From Lolium rigidum (taxonomy: Eukaryota > Streptophyta > Magnoliopsida > Poales > Poaceae): a stretch of 64,000 nt of DNA. Below are positions 20,609-32,100 of this stretch, one piece after another. The translations under genes were made by a program, and so were the position numbers. The DNA is taken from NCBI RefSeq assembly GCF_022539505.1, contig NC_061513.1, forward strand, positions 183,302,017 to 183,366,016. Reading direction: 5' to 3'. Every line of letters begins with the position of its first letter. Position 1 is the stretch's first letter. Under the pieces are notes generated by a model. The model worked only from the letters and a program-made list of their open reading frames with translations. It was not told the origin of the DNA and searched no databases.

Positions 20609-23181
20609 AGTTCTGCTCGTCCCGAGCGAGTAAAACGATAACAAAGATAATTTCGAAGTGATATGCCATCATAACATTGATCATACTATTTGTAAGCATA
20701 TGTAGTGAATGCAGCGATCAAAACAATGGTAATGTCATGAGTAAACAAGTGAATCATAAAGCAAAGACTTTTCATGAATAGTACTTCAAGACAAGTATTA
20801 ATAAGTCTTGCATAAGAGTTAACTCATAAAGCAATAAATCAAAGTAAAGGTATTGAAGCAACACAAAGGAAGATTAAGTTTCAGCGGTTGCTTTCAACTT
20901 GTAACATGTATATCTCATGGATAATTGTCAACATAGAGTAATATAACAAGTACAATATGCAAGTATGTAGGAATCAATGCACAGTTCACACAAGTGTTTG
21001 CTTCTTGAGGTGGAGAGAGATAGGTGAGCCGACTCAACATAAAAGTAAAAGAGAATGGTCCTTCAAAGAGGAAAGCATCGATTGCTATATTTGTGCTAGA
21101 GCTTTTATTTTGAAAACATGAAACAATTTTGTCAACGGTAGTAATAAAGCATATGAGTTATGTACATTATATCTTACAAGTTGCAAGTCTCATGCATAGT
21201 ATACTAATAGTGCCCGCACCTTGTCCTAATTAGCTTGGACTACTGGATCTTTGCAATGCACATGTTTTAACCAAGTGTCACAATGGGGTACCTCCATGCC
21301 GCACTGTACAAAGGTCTAAGGAGAAAGCTCGCATTTTGGATTTCTCGCTTTTGATTATTCTCAACTTAGACATCCATACCGGGACAACATGGACAACAGA
21401 TAATGGACTCCTCTTTAATGCATAAGCATGTGGCAACAATTATTATTCTCATATGAGATTTAGGATATATGTCCAAAACTGAAACTTCCACCATGATTCA
21501 TGGCTTTAGTTAGCGGCCCAATGTTATTCTCTAACAATATGCATGCTCCAACCATAAAGGTGGTAGATCTCTCTTACTTCAGACAAGACGGACATGCATA
21601 GCAACTCACATGATATTCAACAAAGAATAGTTGATGGCGTCCCAGAAGCATGGTTATCGCACAACAAGCAACTTAATAAGAGATAAAGTGCATAAGTACA
21701 TATTCAATACCACAATAGTTTTTAAGTTATTTGTCCCATGAGCTATATATTGCAAAGGTGAATGATGGAATTTTAAAGGTAGCACTCAAGCAATTTACTT
21801 TGGAATGGCGGAGAAATACCATGTAGTAGGTAGGTATGGTGGACACAAATGGCATAGTGGTTGGCTCAAGTATTTTGGATGCATGAGAAGTATTCCCTCT
21901 CGATACAAGGTTTAGGCTAGCAAGGTTATTTGAAACAAACACAAGGATGAACGGTGCAGCAAAACTCACATAAAAGACATATTGTAAACATTATAAGACT
22001 CTACACCGTCTTCCTTGTTGTTCAAAACTCAATACTAGATATTATCTAGACTCTAGAGAAACCAAATATGCAAACCAAATTAGCAAGCTCTAAGTGTTTC
22101 TTCATTAATGGGTGCAAAGTATATGATGCAAGAGCTTAAACATGAGCACAACAATTGCCAAGTATCAAATTATCCAAGACATTTTAGAGTTACTACATGT
22201 AGCATTTTCCAATTCCAACCATATAACAAATTAACGAAGAAGAAACTTCGCCATGAATACTATGAGTAGAGCCTAAGGACATATTTGTCCATATGCTACA
22301 GCGGAGCGTGTCTCTCTCCCACAAAGTGAATGCTAGGATCCATTTTATTCAAACAAAACAAAAAACAAAAACAAACCGACGCTCCAAGCAAAGTGCATAA
22401 GATGTGACGGAATAAAAATATAGTTTCAGGGGAGGAACCTGATAATGTTGTCGATGAAGAAGGGGATGCCTTGGGCATCCCCAAGCTTAGACGCTTGAGT
22501 CTTTTTAGAATATGCAGGGGTGAACCACCGGGGCATCCCCAAGCTTAGAGCTTTCACTCTCCTTGATCATATTGCATCATACTCCTCTCTTGATCCTTGA
22601 AAACTTCCTCCACACCCAACTCGAAACAACTCATTAGAGGGTTAGTGCATAATAAAAATTCACATGTTCAGAGGTGACACAATCATTCTTAACACTTCTG
22701 GACATTGCATAAAGCTACTGGACATTAATGGATCAAAGAAATTCATCCAACATAGCAAAAGAGGCAATGCAAAATAAAAGGCAGAATCTGTCAAAACAGA
22801 ACAGTCCGTAAAGATGGATTTTATTAGGCCACCAGACTTGCTCAAACGAAAATGCTCAAATTGAATGAAAGTTGCGTACATATCTGAGGATCATGCTCGT
22901 AAATTGGCTTAATTTTCTGAGCTACCTACAGGGAGGTAGGCCCAGATTCGTGACAGCAAAGAAATCTGGAACTGCGCAGTAATCCAAATCTAGTACTTAC
23001 TTTTCTATCAAAGACTTTACTTGGCACAACAAAACATAAAACTAAGATAAGGAGAGGTTGCTACAGTAGTAAACAACTTCCAAGACACAAATATAAAACA
23101 AAAATACTGGAGTAAAAACATGGGTTGTCTCCCATAAGCGCTTTTCTTTAACGCCTTTCAGCTAGGCGCAGAAAGTGCATC
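20609..23181 (-). other. Element E conserved 3' non-coding module
   Basis: Same 2.6 kb module as in B, F, G and I. Internal purine motifs at 22475-22488 and 22533-22546, hairpin 22462-22482, post-ORF hairpin 23120-23135. No ORF supported. Confidence 0.75.
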
Positions 23182-25298
23182 TCAAGTAACATCAAGAGAC
23201 GAAGCATCAACATCATAATTTGTTCTAATGATAGAATCATAAGGTAACTTCATTCTCTTTCTAGGGAAGTGTTCCATACCTTTCTTGAGAGGAAATTGAT
23301 ATTTAATATTACCTTCCTTCATATCAATAGTGGCACCAACGGTTCGAAGAAAAGGTCTTCCCAATATAATGGGGCAAGATGCATTGCATTCAATATCCAA
23401 GACAACAAAATCAACGGGGAAAAGGTTATTGTTAACCATAATATGAACATTATCAACTTTCCCCAAAGGTTTCTTTTTAGCATTATCAGCGAGATTAACA
23501 TCCAAATAACAGTTTTTCAATGGTGGCAAGTCAAGCATATCATAGACTTTTTTAGGCATAACAGAAATACTTGCACCAAGATCACATAAAGCATTACAAT
23601 CAAAATCTTTGACTCTCATTTTAATGATGGGCTCCCAACCATCCTCTAGCTTTCTAGGAAGAGAAGTTTCAAGTTTTAGTTTCTCTTCTCTAGCTTTTAT
23701 GAGAGCATTTGTAATATGTTTTGTGAAAGCCAAGTTTATAGCGCTAGCATTGGGACTCTTAGCAAGTTTTTGTAAGAACTTTATAACTTCAGAGATGTGG
23801 CAATCATCAAAGTCTAAATCATTACAATCCAAAGCAATGGGATTATCATCCCCAAGGTTGGAAAAAATTTCAGCAGTTTTATCACAGGCAGTTTCAGCAG
23901 TTTTAGCAGCTTCAGGTAATTTTGCGCGCTTTGCACTAGGAGTAGAAGCATTGCCAACACCAATTATTTTACCATTGATAGTAGGAGGTGCAGCAACATG
24001 TGAAGAATTAGCATTGCTAGTGGTGGTAATAGTCCAAACTTTAGCTACATTTTCCTTTTTAGCTAGTTTTTCATTTTCTTCTCTATCCCACCTAGCACGC
24101 AGTTCAGCCATTAATCTTATATTCTCATTAATTCTAACTTGGATGGCATTTGCTGTAGTAACAATTTTATTTTCAATATCCCTATTAGGCATAACTTTCT
24201 ATTTCAAAAGATCAACATCAGAGGCAATACTATCAACTCTAGAAACAAGAATATCAATTTTATTGAGCTTTTCCTCAACAGATTTGTTAAAGGCAGTTTG
24301 TGTACTAATAAATTCTTTAAGCATGGCTTCAAGTCCAGGGGGTGTATTCCTATTATTGTTGTAAGAATTCCCATAAGAATTTGCATAACCGTTACCATTA
24401 TTATAAGGATATGGCCTATAGTTATTACTAGAATTGTTCCGATAAGCATTGTTGTTGAAATTATTATTTTTAATGAAGTTTACATCAACATGTTCTTCTT
24501 GAGCAACCAATGAAGCTAATGGAACATTATTAGGATCAACATTAGTCCTATCATTTGCAAGCATAGACATAATAGCATCAACCTTATCATTCAAGGAAGA
24601 GGATTCTTCAACGGAATTTACCTTCTTACCTTGTGGAGCTCTTTCCGTGTGCCATTCAGAGTAATTAACCATCATATTATCAAGAAGCTTTGTTGCTTCA
24701 CCAAGAGTGATGGACATAAAGGTACCTCCAGCAGCTGAATCCAATAAATTCCGCGAAGAAAAATTTAGTCCTGCATAGAAGGTTTGGATGATCATCCAAG
24801 TAGTCGAGTCCATGGGTTGGGCAATTTTTAACCAGAGATTTCATTCTTTCCCAAGCTTGAGCAACATGTTCATTATCCAATTGTTTAAAATTCATTATGC
24901 TACTCCTCAAAGATATAATTTTAGCAGGGGGATAATATCTACCAATAAAAGCATCCTTGCATTTAGTCCATGAATCAATACTATTCTTAGGCAGAGATAG
25001 CAACCAATCTTTAGCTCTTCCTCTTAATGAGAAAGGAAACAAATTTTAATTTTATAATATCACCATCTACATCTTTATACTTTTGCATTTCACATAGTTC
25101 AACAAAATTATTGAGATGGGCAGCAGCATCATCAGAACTAACACCAGAAAATTGCTCTCGCATAACAAGATTAAGTAAAGCAGGTTTAATTTCAAAGAAT
25201 TCTGCTGTAGTAGCGGGTGGAGCAATAGGTGTGCATAGGAAATCATTATTATTTGTGCTAGTGAAGTCACACAACTTAGTATTTTCAGGGTTGGCCAT
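23182..25298 (-). pseudogene. Element E gag-protease (Athila-like)
   Basis: Polyprotein remnant starting MANPENTKLCDFTSTNNN at 25298. The gag core (FSLRGRAKDWLLSLPKNSID, YYPPAKIISLRSSIMNFKQ, VAQAWERMKSLVKNCPTHGL) is of the kind found in Athila-lineage elements. An Asn-rich linker and a coiled segment follow. The aspartic protease domain has the catalytic motif CDLGASISVMPKK at about 23560-23595 and the second strand PIILGRPFLRTVG. It ends SSLDVT at 23182, with no pol downstream. Breaks: an extra T near 25040, a one-base insertion at 24805-24808 where a CAG-type site reads CGAG, and an in-frame TAG at 24199-24201. The intact protease motif and few breaks suggest recent coding capacity. Confidence 0.85.
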
Positions 25299-25324
25299 TT
25301 TAGCAGTAGTAAATAAAGCAAACT

Positions 25325-25470
25325 AGATAAAGTAAATGCAAGTAAACTAATTTTTTTGTGTTTTCGATATAGGAAACAAGACAGTAAATAAAGTAAAACT
25401 AGCAACTAATTTTTTTGTGTTTTGATATAATGCAGCAAACAAAGTAGTAAATAAAATAAAGCAAGACAAA
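25325..25470 (-). repeat. Element E leader tandem repeat
   Basis: A/T-rich units containing AACTAATTTTTTTGTGTTTT (plus strand) repeated twice between ORF start and primer binding site. Confidence 0.7.
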
Positions 25471-25524
25471 AACAAAGTAAAGAGATTGGGAAGTGGAGAC
25501 TCCCCTTGCAGCGTGTCTTGATCT

Positions 25525-25541
25525 CCCCGGCAACGGCGCCA
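25525..25541 (-). other. Element E primer binding site (tRNA-Asp)
   Basis: CCCCGGCAACGGCGCCA on the plus strand, identical to the 3' 17 bases of plant tRNA-Asp including CCA, 11 bases from the 5' LTR. Confidence 0.88.
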
Positions 25542-25552
25542 GAAAAAGAGCT

Positions 25553-27149
25553 TGATGGCGTGTATTTCACACGTTCGTTGGGAAACCCCAAGAGGAAGGT
25601 ATGATGCACACAGCAGCAAGTTTTCCCTCAGAAAGAAACCAAGGTTTATCGAACCAGGAGGAGCCAAGAAGCACGTTGAAGGTTGATGGCGGCGGGATGT
25701 AGTGCGGCGCAACACCGGGGATTCCGGCGCCAACGTGGAACCTGCACAACACAACCAAAGTACTTTGCCCCAACGAAACGAGTGAGGTTGTCAATCTCAC
25801 CGGCTTGCTGTAACAAAGGATTAACCGTATTGTGTGGAAGATGATTGTTTGCAGAGAAAATAGTAAAAACAAGTATTGCAGCAGATTTGTATTTCGAGTA
25901 TTAAAGAATGGACCGGGGTCCACAGTTCACTAGAGGTGTCTCTCCCATAAGATAAAAGCATGTTGGGTGAACAAATTACAGATCGGGCAATTGACAAATA
26001 GAGAGGGCATAACAATGCACATACATGACATGATAAGTATAGTGAGATTTAATTGGGCATTACGACAAAGTACATAGACCGCCATCCAACCGCATCTATG
26101 CCTAAAAAGTCCACCTTCGGGTTATCGTCCGAACCCCTTCCGATATTAAGTTGCAAAGCAACAGACAATTGCATTAAGTATGGTGCGTAATGTAATCAAC
26201 AACTACATCCTCGGACATAGCGCCAATGTTTTATCCCTAGTGGCAACGAGCACAACACAACCTTAGAACTTTACGTCACTGTCCCAGGTGTCAATGCAGG
26301 CATGAACCCACTATCGAGCATAAATACTTCCTCTTGGAGTTAAAAGCAAAAACTTGGCCAGAGCCTCTACTAGTAACGGAGAGCATGCAAGATCATAAAC
26401 AACACATATGTAATAACTTGATAATTAACATGACATGGTATTCCCTATCCATCGGATCCCGACAAACACAACATATAGAATTACAGATAGATGATCTTGA
26501 TCATGTTAGGCAGCTCACAAGACCCAACAATGAAGCACAATGAGGAGAAGACAACCATCTAGCTACTGCTATGGACCCATAGTCCAGGGGTGAACTACTC
26601 ACTCATCACTCCGGAGGCGACCATGGAGGTGTAGAGTCCTCCGGGAGATGAATCCCCTCTCCGGCAGGGTGCCGGAGGAGATCTCCTGAATCCCCCGAGA
26701 TGGGATCGGCGGCGGCGGCGTCTCGCAAGGTTTTCCGTATCGTGGTTTTTCGCCTCGGGGGTTTCGCGACGGAGGCTTTAAGTAGGCGGAAGGGCGAGTC
26801 GGGGGCCTGACGAGGGGCCCACACCACGGGCGGCGCGGGCCCCCCTTGGCCGCGCCGCCATGTGGTGTCGCCACCTCGTGGCCCCACTTCGTATGCTCTT
26901 CGGTCTTCCGGAAGGTTCGTGGCGAAATAGGCCCCTGGGTCTTTGTTTCGTCCAATTCGAGAATATTTCGTTACTAGGATTTGGGAAACCAAAAACGGCA
27001 GAAAACAGGAACTGGCACTTCGGCATCTTGTTAATAGGTTAGTTCCAGAAAATGCACGAATATGACATAAAGTGTGCATAAAACATGTAGGTATCATCAA
27101 TAATATGGCATAGAACATAAGAAATTATCGATACGTCGGAGACATATCA
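25553..27149 (-). repeat. Element E 5' LTR
   Basis: 1597 bp, plus-strand ends TGATGGCGTG ... GACATATCA. A TATA-like CTTTAAGTA (minus: TACTTAAAG) lies at 26776-26784. Confidence 0.92.
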
Positions 27150-27154
27150 CACAC

Positions 27155-27474
27155 CCGCATCCGTACTATATTCAGTGGTTGAGCGACAATGGTGAGATGA
27201 AGGTAAACCACATGGTGCGTGTTGACTTTGAGATATGACCATACAAAGATTCCATTGATTTTGATGTGGTTCCTATGACAGTGTTCACCTACTATTGGTT
27301 CGGTCATGGCTCTATGACCGTTTATTGCAACACAGTGGCCGCGCCAATACATATCACTACCATTCTCTCTATGAGAGATGAAAATAATGTTCTGCATTAA
27401 ATGCGTGACAAAATTAGCAATACCTTTGTTAACTATTTTCGGTCCATTTTTTGCTTCTACTCAAATTAATAATG
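27155..27474 (+). pseudogene. Element C protease, continuation after element E
   Basis: Resumes in the direction of 18999. Motifs PYYIQWLSDNGEMKV, VNHMVRVDFEI and RPWLYDRLLQHSG are the central and C-terminal parts of a Ty3/gypsy protease domain. It is degenerate, with a stop near 27402, and is lost where element D begins. The right end is uncertain. Confidence 0.65.
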
Positions 27475-28192
27475 TGTCGTCGTGGTGTAACAACAGATGC
27501 CATATGATGGATTAAGTTGGGGCCAAATGTGCGCTAGAGGATCCGGGTGAGGGTTTGGTTAACAGGGAAAAGGGGTGGAAAGAAACCGGTATGTATTACT
27601 TAACTTGGCCCTTGGCCAGAGGTAGAAGATGTACAGTACACGATCTCTAAACAGTTAATCTCCTAATGGAACCTCCCGCGCAGGGGTGTGCCCCCTCTCC
27701 TTATATAGGGGAGAGGGTGGCTTACAAGGCAAGAAACCCTAATGGAATCTAGGATGAGCTAAGCTACTTTATAAGCTACTTTGGCCCAGCTGGCACCGGT
27801 TATGACTTTAAACAGGGAGTGGTGACCTCCGCCGGTATCTTTAACGTCATCATCTGCTTTGGCGCCAGGGCTTCGTTTAAAGCTGATGTGCTTCGCTCAT
27901 CCTTGTCATGTAGTCCTTGATGGAATCTTTGACCAATGTGCCGACACGCTACAGTGACCCCTGATTCCGGTTTGCCGGTACCTTTACCTCTGGTTCCGGT
28001 ACCTTCCCACTTAGCCACACAGCCTCTCAGAGCCTGTACTTCGGTATACCCCTCTGGGGATACCGGTTTGTACCAACACCTGTTAGCTGAACTTAACTTT
28101 AGATTCCGGATCACTCTGTGATCCGGTTTGCCATCACCAAAATATGGCGAACTTGCCATACTCTTGGCCTACCGGGGGCCATCCCCCCGACA
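27475..28192 (-). repeat. Element D 3' LTR
   Basis: Right end on the plus strand CCCCCCGACA at 28192 (LTR start TGTCGGGGGGATGG on the minus strand). The left end TGTCGTCG at 27475 is inferred because it gives TGTCG...CGACA ends. No second copy in the window can confirm it. Confidence 0.6.
27701..27708 (-). promoter_or_regulatory. TATA box of element D 3' LTR
   Basis: Minus strand CCCTATATAAGG within a CT/GA-rich context, suitable as the LTR core promoter. Confidence 0.6.
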
Positions 28193-28207
28193 TTAGTCCC
28201 CGAAGCT
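28193..28207 (-). other. Element D polypurine tract region
   Basis: Minus strand GCTTCGGGGACTAA directly before the 3' LTR start TGTCGGGG. Confidence 0.6.
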
Positions 28208-28620
28208 GGTATAGTCCGACGGATTCTATCCGACGGGCCATACCAGGTTCCCAGTTCAAACGCACCGGATTAATCCTTCCGGTTTCCATTTAACACATCC
28301 GGCATCTTGCCGAACTCACTTATCCAAACAACCTCCATCGAACACCTCCGGCTTCTTTTCGCAGGTTTCTTTGCCTTTAAAGCTCACCTCGACGAAGTCG
28401 AGAATATCCCGTAGTCTGTGCCTGTCAGAGACATGTGCACTGTGCCTGACGTGCCAGTGTCAGGCCTCAAATCTTTCGACTCCCGCGCGCAATTAATGTG
28501 CCATTCCTGATCCCTGTGGTCCTCCGTGTGGCACCCTCCCGCGGTGCGTGTACCATCGGGCCAAGTGGCGGCCCATGAAGCGAAGCGCTACGGGCCTCGC
28601 AGTTTTCGGCCCAAGATCCC
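28208..28620. other. Element D region between 3' LTR and antisense promoter
   Basis: About 410 bp rich in CCGG sites, with no ORF supported. Probably upstream regulatory sequence of the antisense gene. Confidence 0.4.
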
Positions 28621-28626
28621 CTTCGC

Positions 28627-28633
28627 TATTTAA
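28627..28633 (+). promoter_or_regulatory. TATA box of the element D antisense gene
   Basis: TATTTAA in CGCTATTTAAGGGTGCG, followed by a C/T-rich leader typical of grass transcripts. A possible 5' untranslated intron runs from about 28949 (CCCTCAG/GTCAGC) to about 29046 (CTCTCGTAG). Confidence 0.6.
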
Positions 28634-29110
28634 GGGTGCGACGGTTCCTTGTCGCCCCCACGCTCTCACTTCATCTTCCAACTCCTCTCTGCGCACTCCG
28701 CCGCTCGAGCTCTCCCCGCCGCCGTTCATCGTCGCGCCTAAGTTCTCCGGCGAACGTCCGCAGGAGCGCATCGCGGAGCGCGTTATCCTTCTTGGCCAAG
28801 ATTGCGCTGCGGCGTCCTCGTTTGGTCTTGAGACGCACCTCCGTATCTGCCCCTTTCTCCCCGTTCGCCTCCATCGACCGCCTTCTCGCCGAACTACGGC
28901 GAAACCTTCGCTCCGTCGATCCTCAAGGCTTCCGCCGCCGCCCTCAGGTCAGCCTCGTATATCCCACATTCTCTTCCTCATGCTATTCATCCTTGGCGCA
29001 GTAGGGTATTTATCCTTCCTTTCTTTTTGTTTTTCTTTCTCTCGTAGATCTTCGGGAAGAAGTAGTTTTCGGGAAATTTGTTTTTAGTCAATCCAACACT
29101 TAGCGAGAAC

Positions 29111-32100
29111 ATGTCTTCCGAAGAAAGCGAGGGGCAGCTTTCCGGCGGCACCCAACTTAGTGAATCTCCCGAGATCTCCTTGGGGGAACAATAATCCGTC
29201 GAGCAGGAATCCTACGGGCTTGAAGAAGAGCTCGCACGGATGGAAGAAGAATACATCGTGCCGGATCAAGATACCGGTCAAGGCAAGGAAGCCAGCAGCT
29301 CTGGCCCAGCTTCCGGTACGAACCCGCAGGGCTACACCCGCGGGGCCTGGAAAGGCTCCGACGTCAATCAAGCCGAGATTGACTGGCTATACCGGTCCAG
29401 GAGGATACCAGAGCAGGTGATGTACCGGATCCCTGGCGACGAGCTGGAGCCCGCGCCTAGGCGGGGAGAAGTTGTGGTATTTGCCGCCCATTTTGAGCGC
29501 GGCTTTGGCCTGTCGGCGTCCAATTTCTTCCGCCAGTTCTTAAACTTCTACGAGCTTCAGCCTCACCACCTTCCCGGCAATGTCGTCTTCTACCTCTCCT
29601 CCTACGTTTCTTTCACGAAGGCCTTCATTGGCCTCCTTCCCACTATAGATACTTTTGCCCGTTTTTACAACCTTCGGATCAACTCGGTCCAAGGTAAAAA
29701 CCTTCCGAACCCCAAGCCCGTTGTCCAGTGCGGGGCTTGCATTCTTATGCCCCGCCAGGGGAGCCCCTTCTACAAATTCTTCGGTTTGGAGTCATGCCGG
29801 TCATGGCATCAAACCTTCTTCTATGTCAGGAACCTCAGCCCCGTCGATTTCATAAATCTTCCGGCTTACGTTCCCGGCATCCCGTCCCGCGCCAACTGGA
29901 GGTTCAAAGCCAAGAGCACCCATGTTGAAACTAACCGGATTATCCGGTTGATGGGGGAACTCAACAGGGACACTGCTGTTAGTTCTGACGATATCGTGTG
30001 CGCATTCATCTCGCGCCGGGTGCTGCCCCTCCAACGACATGCTCACAAGATAGGCCAGATGCGAGGCCGGATGGATCCGACAAGGATCAGCACCTTCGGC
30101 ATACGCAAATCTGATGTGGTCCTCAAGGCCCGACAGATTTGCAGGACTGAGCTGCAGCCGAACTGGGAGTGGGGCCTCCAACCTCTTAGCCGCAATCACC
30201 CCCCTTCTGCCGAAGTAAGAACTTGGGAATCCGGGATGATACTTCCGGTATACTTTTGAACTGTAAACTGAATTGGTCTTTCTCAGGTACAATAGCGCTT
30301 ACCCCGCATCGCGGCCGAGGTCCCGGAATCTTTCGAACCCTCGCGCCAGTTCTCGGACGACGAGGACCCGGACCCTTACGTTGTTGCGAACAAGCACAAA
30401 ATGGGTCGGACGCACACCCCGCGCCCCGGTAACTCCTCTGTCCCAAACATGGGCAATGCTTCCGACAGTGACGATGACGTTGTTGTCCTAGAGGTATTCC
30501 ATTCGCTTCTTTGGACTTATAATTTTTCTCTGTGAGGTCAGATGCAGCTGATCGGAACCCTCAGGTCCAGGAGCATGTGATTCCCATAGAGGCCGAGGTA
30601 GGTCCTGAGTGGGTGAGCAAGGCCCAGGCCTAGGCTTCCTGAGTCCGGAAGGCGCCGGAGCCGGCGGCAGATGCCGGTCCCAGCGGGGCTCCCCCTACCA
30701 AGAGGGTGAAGAAGTCCAGCCTCGGACCCCTCGAGAGGAAGCGCAAGAGCAAGATCCCGACTTCCTCCGGGTAAAAACCAGCTCAACTTTTTCTTAGATT
30801 TCGACTTTGTATATTTCCGTCCTTGCGGCTAACTTTTTTCCTTTTCTTTTTCAGAGCCGCCCTGGAACTTACCAAGAGCGCGCCCAGAATGAGGCCGAAG
30901 ACCCCCGCTGATGTCGGGAGAGCCACTCCTCCTCCTCCTCCTCGAAGTCCGGTACCTTTTGGTGCCGGCAAATCTCCATGCTCCCTTTGGGGAGGCCACA
31001 CAAGTTCGGGGCGTGCGGCCCCCAAACCGACTAATTCCCGCGCGGAGGAGAAATTTTTGTCCCCTCCAGACTATCAGGACACCGACGCCAGCGACATGGG
31101 CGCCGGTTCAGATGTTGCCGGGCGGTCGGAACCTCTGGTTCCGCCCGTCCAAGAAAAGAAGAAGAAGACCACTGCTTCCCTTTCCAAGGCTTCCGCAGCC
31201 ACTCCTCCGCGGGCCAAAAGTGCAGCGGCTCCGACGCTGGCGGCTACCGGCAAAGCTCCTGCTGCGCCGCTCTAGAGCCCGCCAGAGGGCACCATGGTGA
31301 CTGCTGAGCAGCTTACTGCGGCGGTCAAGGCAGTGACCGCGCCTGCCTCCGGCTCTCAGGCCCAGCCTCAGGCCCAAAGCTTGGTCCTTCATACCGGGCG
31401 TGCCGTCGTGGCCTCCGGTGAGAAGGCTGCCTCTCAGCTTGGCCGGGTTGTGGAGCTGACCCGCGGCGGCGCTTCCTTGGGCGCGCTGCAACAGCTGGTG
31501 GAGCGATGGAACCTTGCTGATCTTACCGACGCCACCCTTGGTGTTGGCAAGGACGGCAAGCCGAGGCTCGACGCGCGCGGCCCCCGCACCACAGTGCAGC
31601 ACTTCAGCCGGCTTAAAGCCGCGGTGAAGGAGTTTGACAACGCTTGGCACGATGCCAATGGAAACATGGTGGTAAGATACCTTTCTGGAATTTGCATTTT
31701 TTCTTTATACCGAAACCTTTTATCTTTCAGAACCCGTAGGTATATCCTCAATCCCCGAGTTTCGGGTTAAGCACGCGGTACTTGGCGCGAAACTTCCTTA
31801 GAAAACTTGCAAACTTTTCTCAAAAAACCGGCATAGCTAGTCCCCGAGTTTCGGGTTAAGCTCAAAGTACTTAGCGCGAAACTGAAAGAAACCGGCATAG
31901 CTAGTCCCCGAGTTTCGGGTTAAGCACAAGGTACTTAGCGCGAAACTGAAAGAAACCGGCATAGCTAGTCCCCGAGTTTCGGGTTAAGAACAAAGTACTT
32001 AGCGCGAAACTGAAAGAAACCGGCATAGCTAGTCCCCGAGTTTCGGGTTAAGCACAAGGTACTTAGCGCGAAACTGAAAGAAACCGGCATAGCTTATACT

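Larger units (their letters stand above)
19000..27149 (-). mobile_element. Element E: non-autonomous Athila-like retrotransposon with gag-protease
   Basis: Complete minus-strand element with perfect 5-bp target duplication CACAC at 18995-18999 and 27150-27154. LTRs are 19000-20593 (3') and 25553-27149 (5'). It has a tRNA-Asp primer binding site, leader repeats, a gag-protease ORF remnant at 23182-25298 and the 2.6 kb 3' module. No reverse transcriptase or integrase. Inserted in the protease region of element C, which resumes at 27155. Confidence 0.93.

Noticed and set aside
23609..24364. 251-aa plus-strand ORF opposite the element E gag-pro
   Set aside because: Exact reverse-complement shadow of the coding strand; similar shadow opposite element G at 47628-48707.
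25525..25541. tRNA-Asp gene fragment
   Set aside because: Only the 3' 17 bases are present, next to an LTR in each element; it is a primer binding site.
28548..29087. 179-aa plus-strand ORF before the element D antisense gene
   Set aside because: Lies around and after the TATA box in GC-rich leader sequence with a likely 5' untranslated intron; low-complexity Arg/Ser/Pro content.
31753..32094. Regularly spaced 64-bp repeats resembling a CRISPR array
   Set aside because: Units are contiguous with no unique spacers and sit in a eukaryotic intron; this is a minisatellite.
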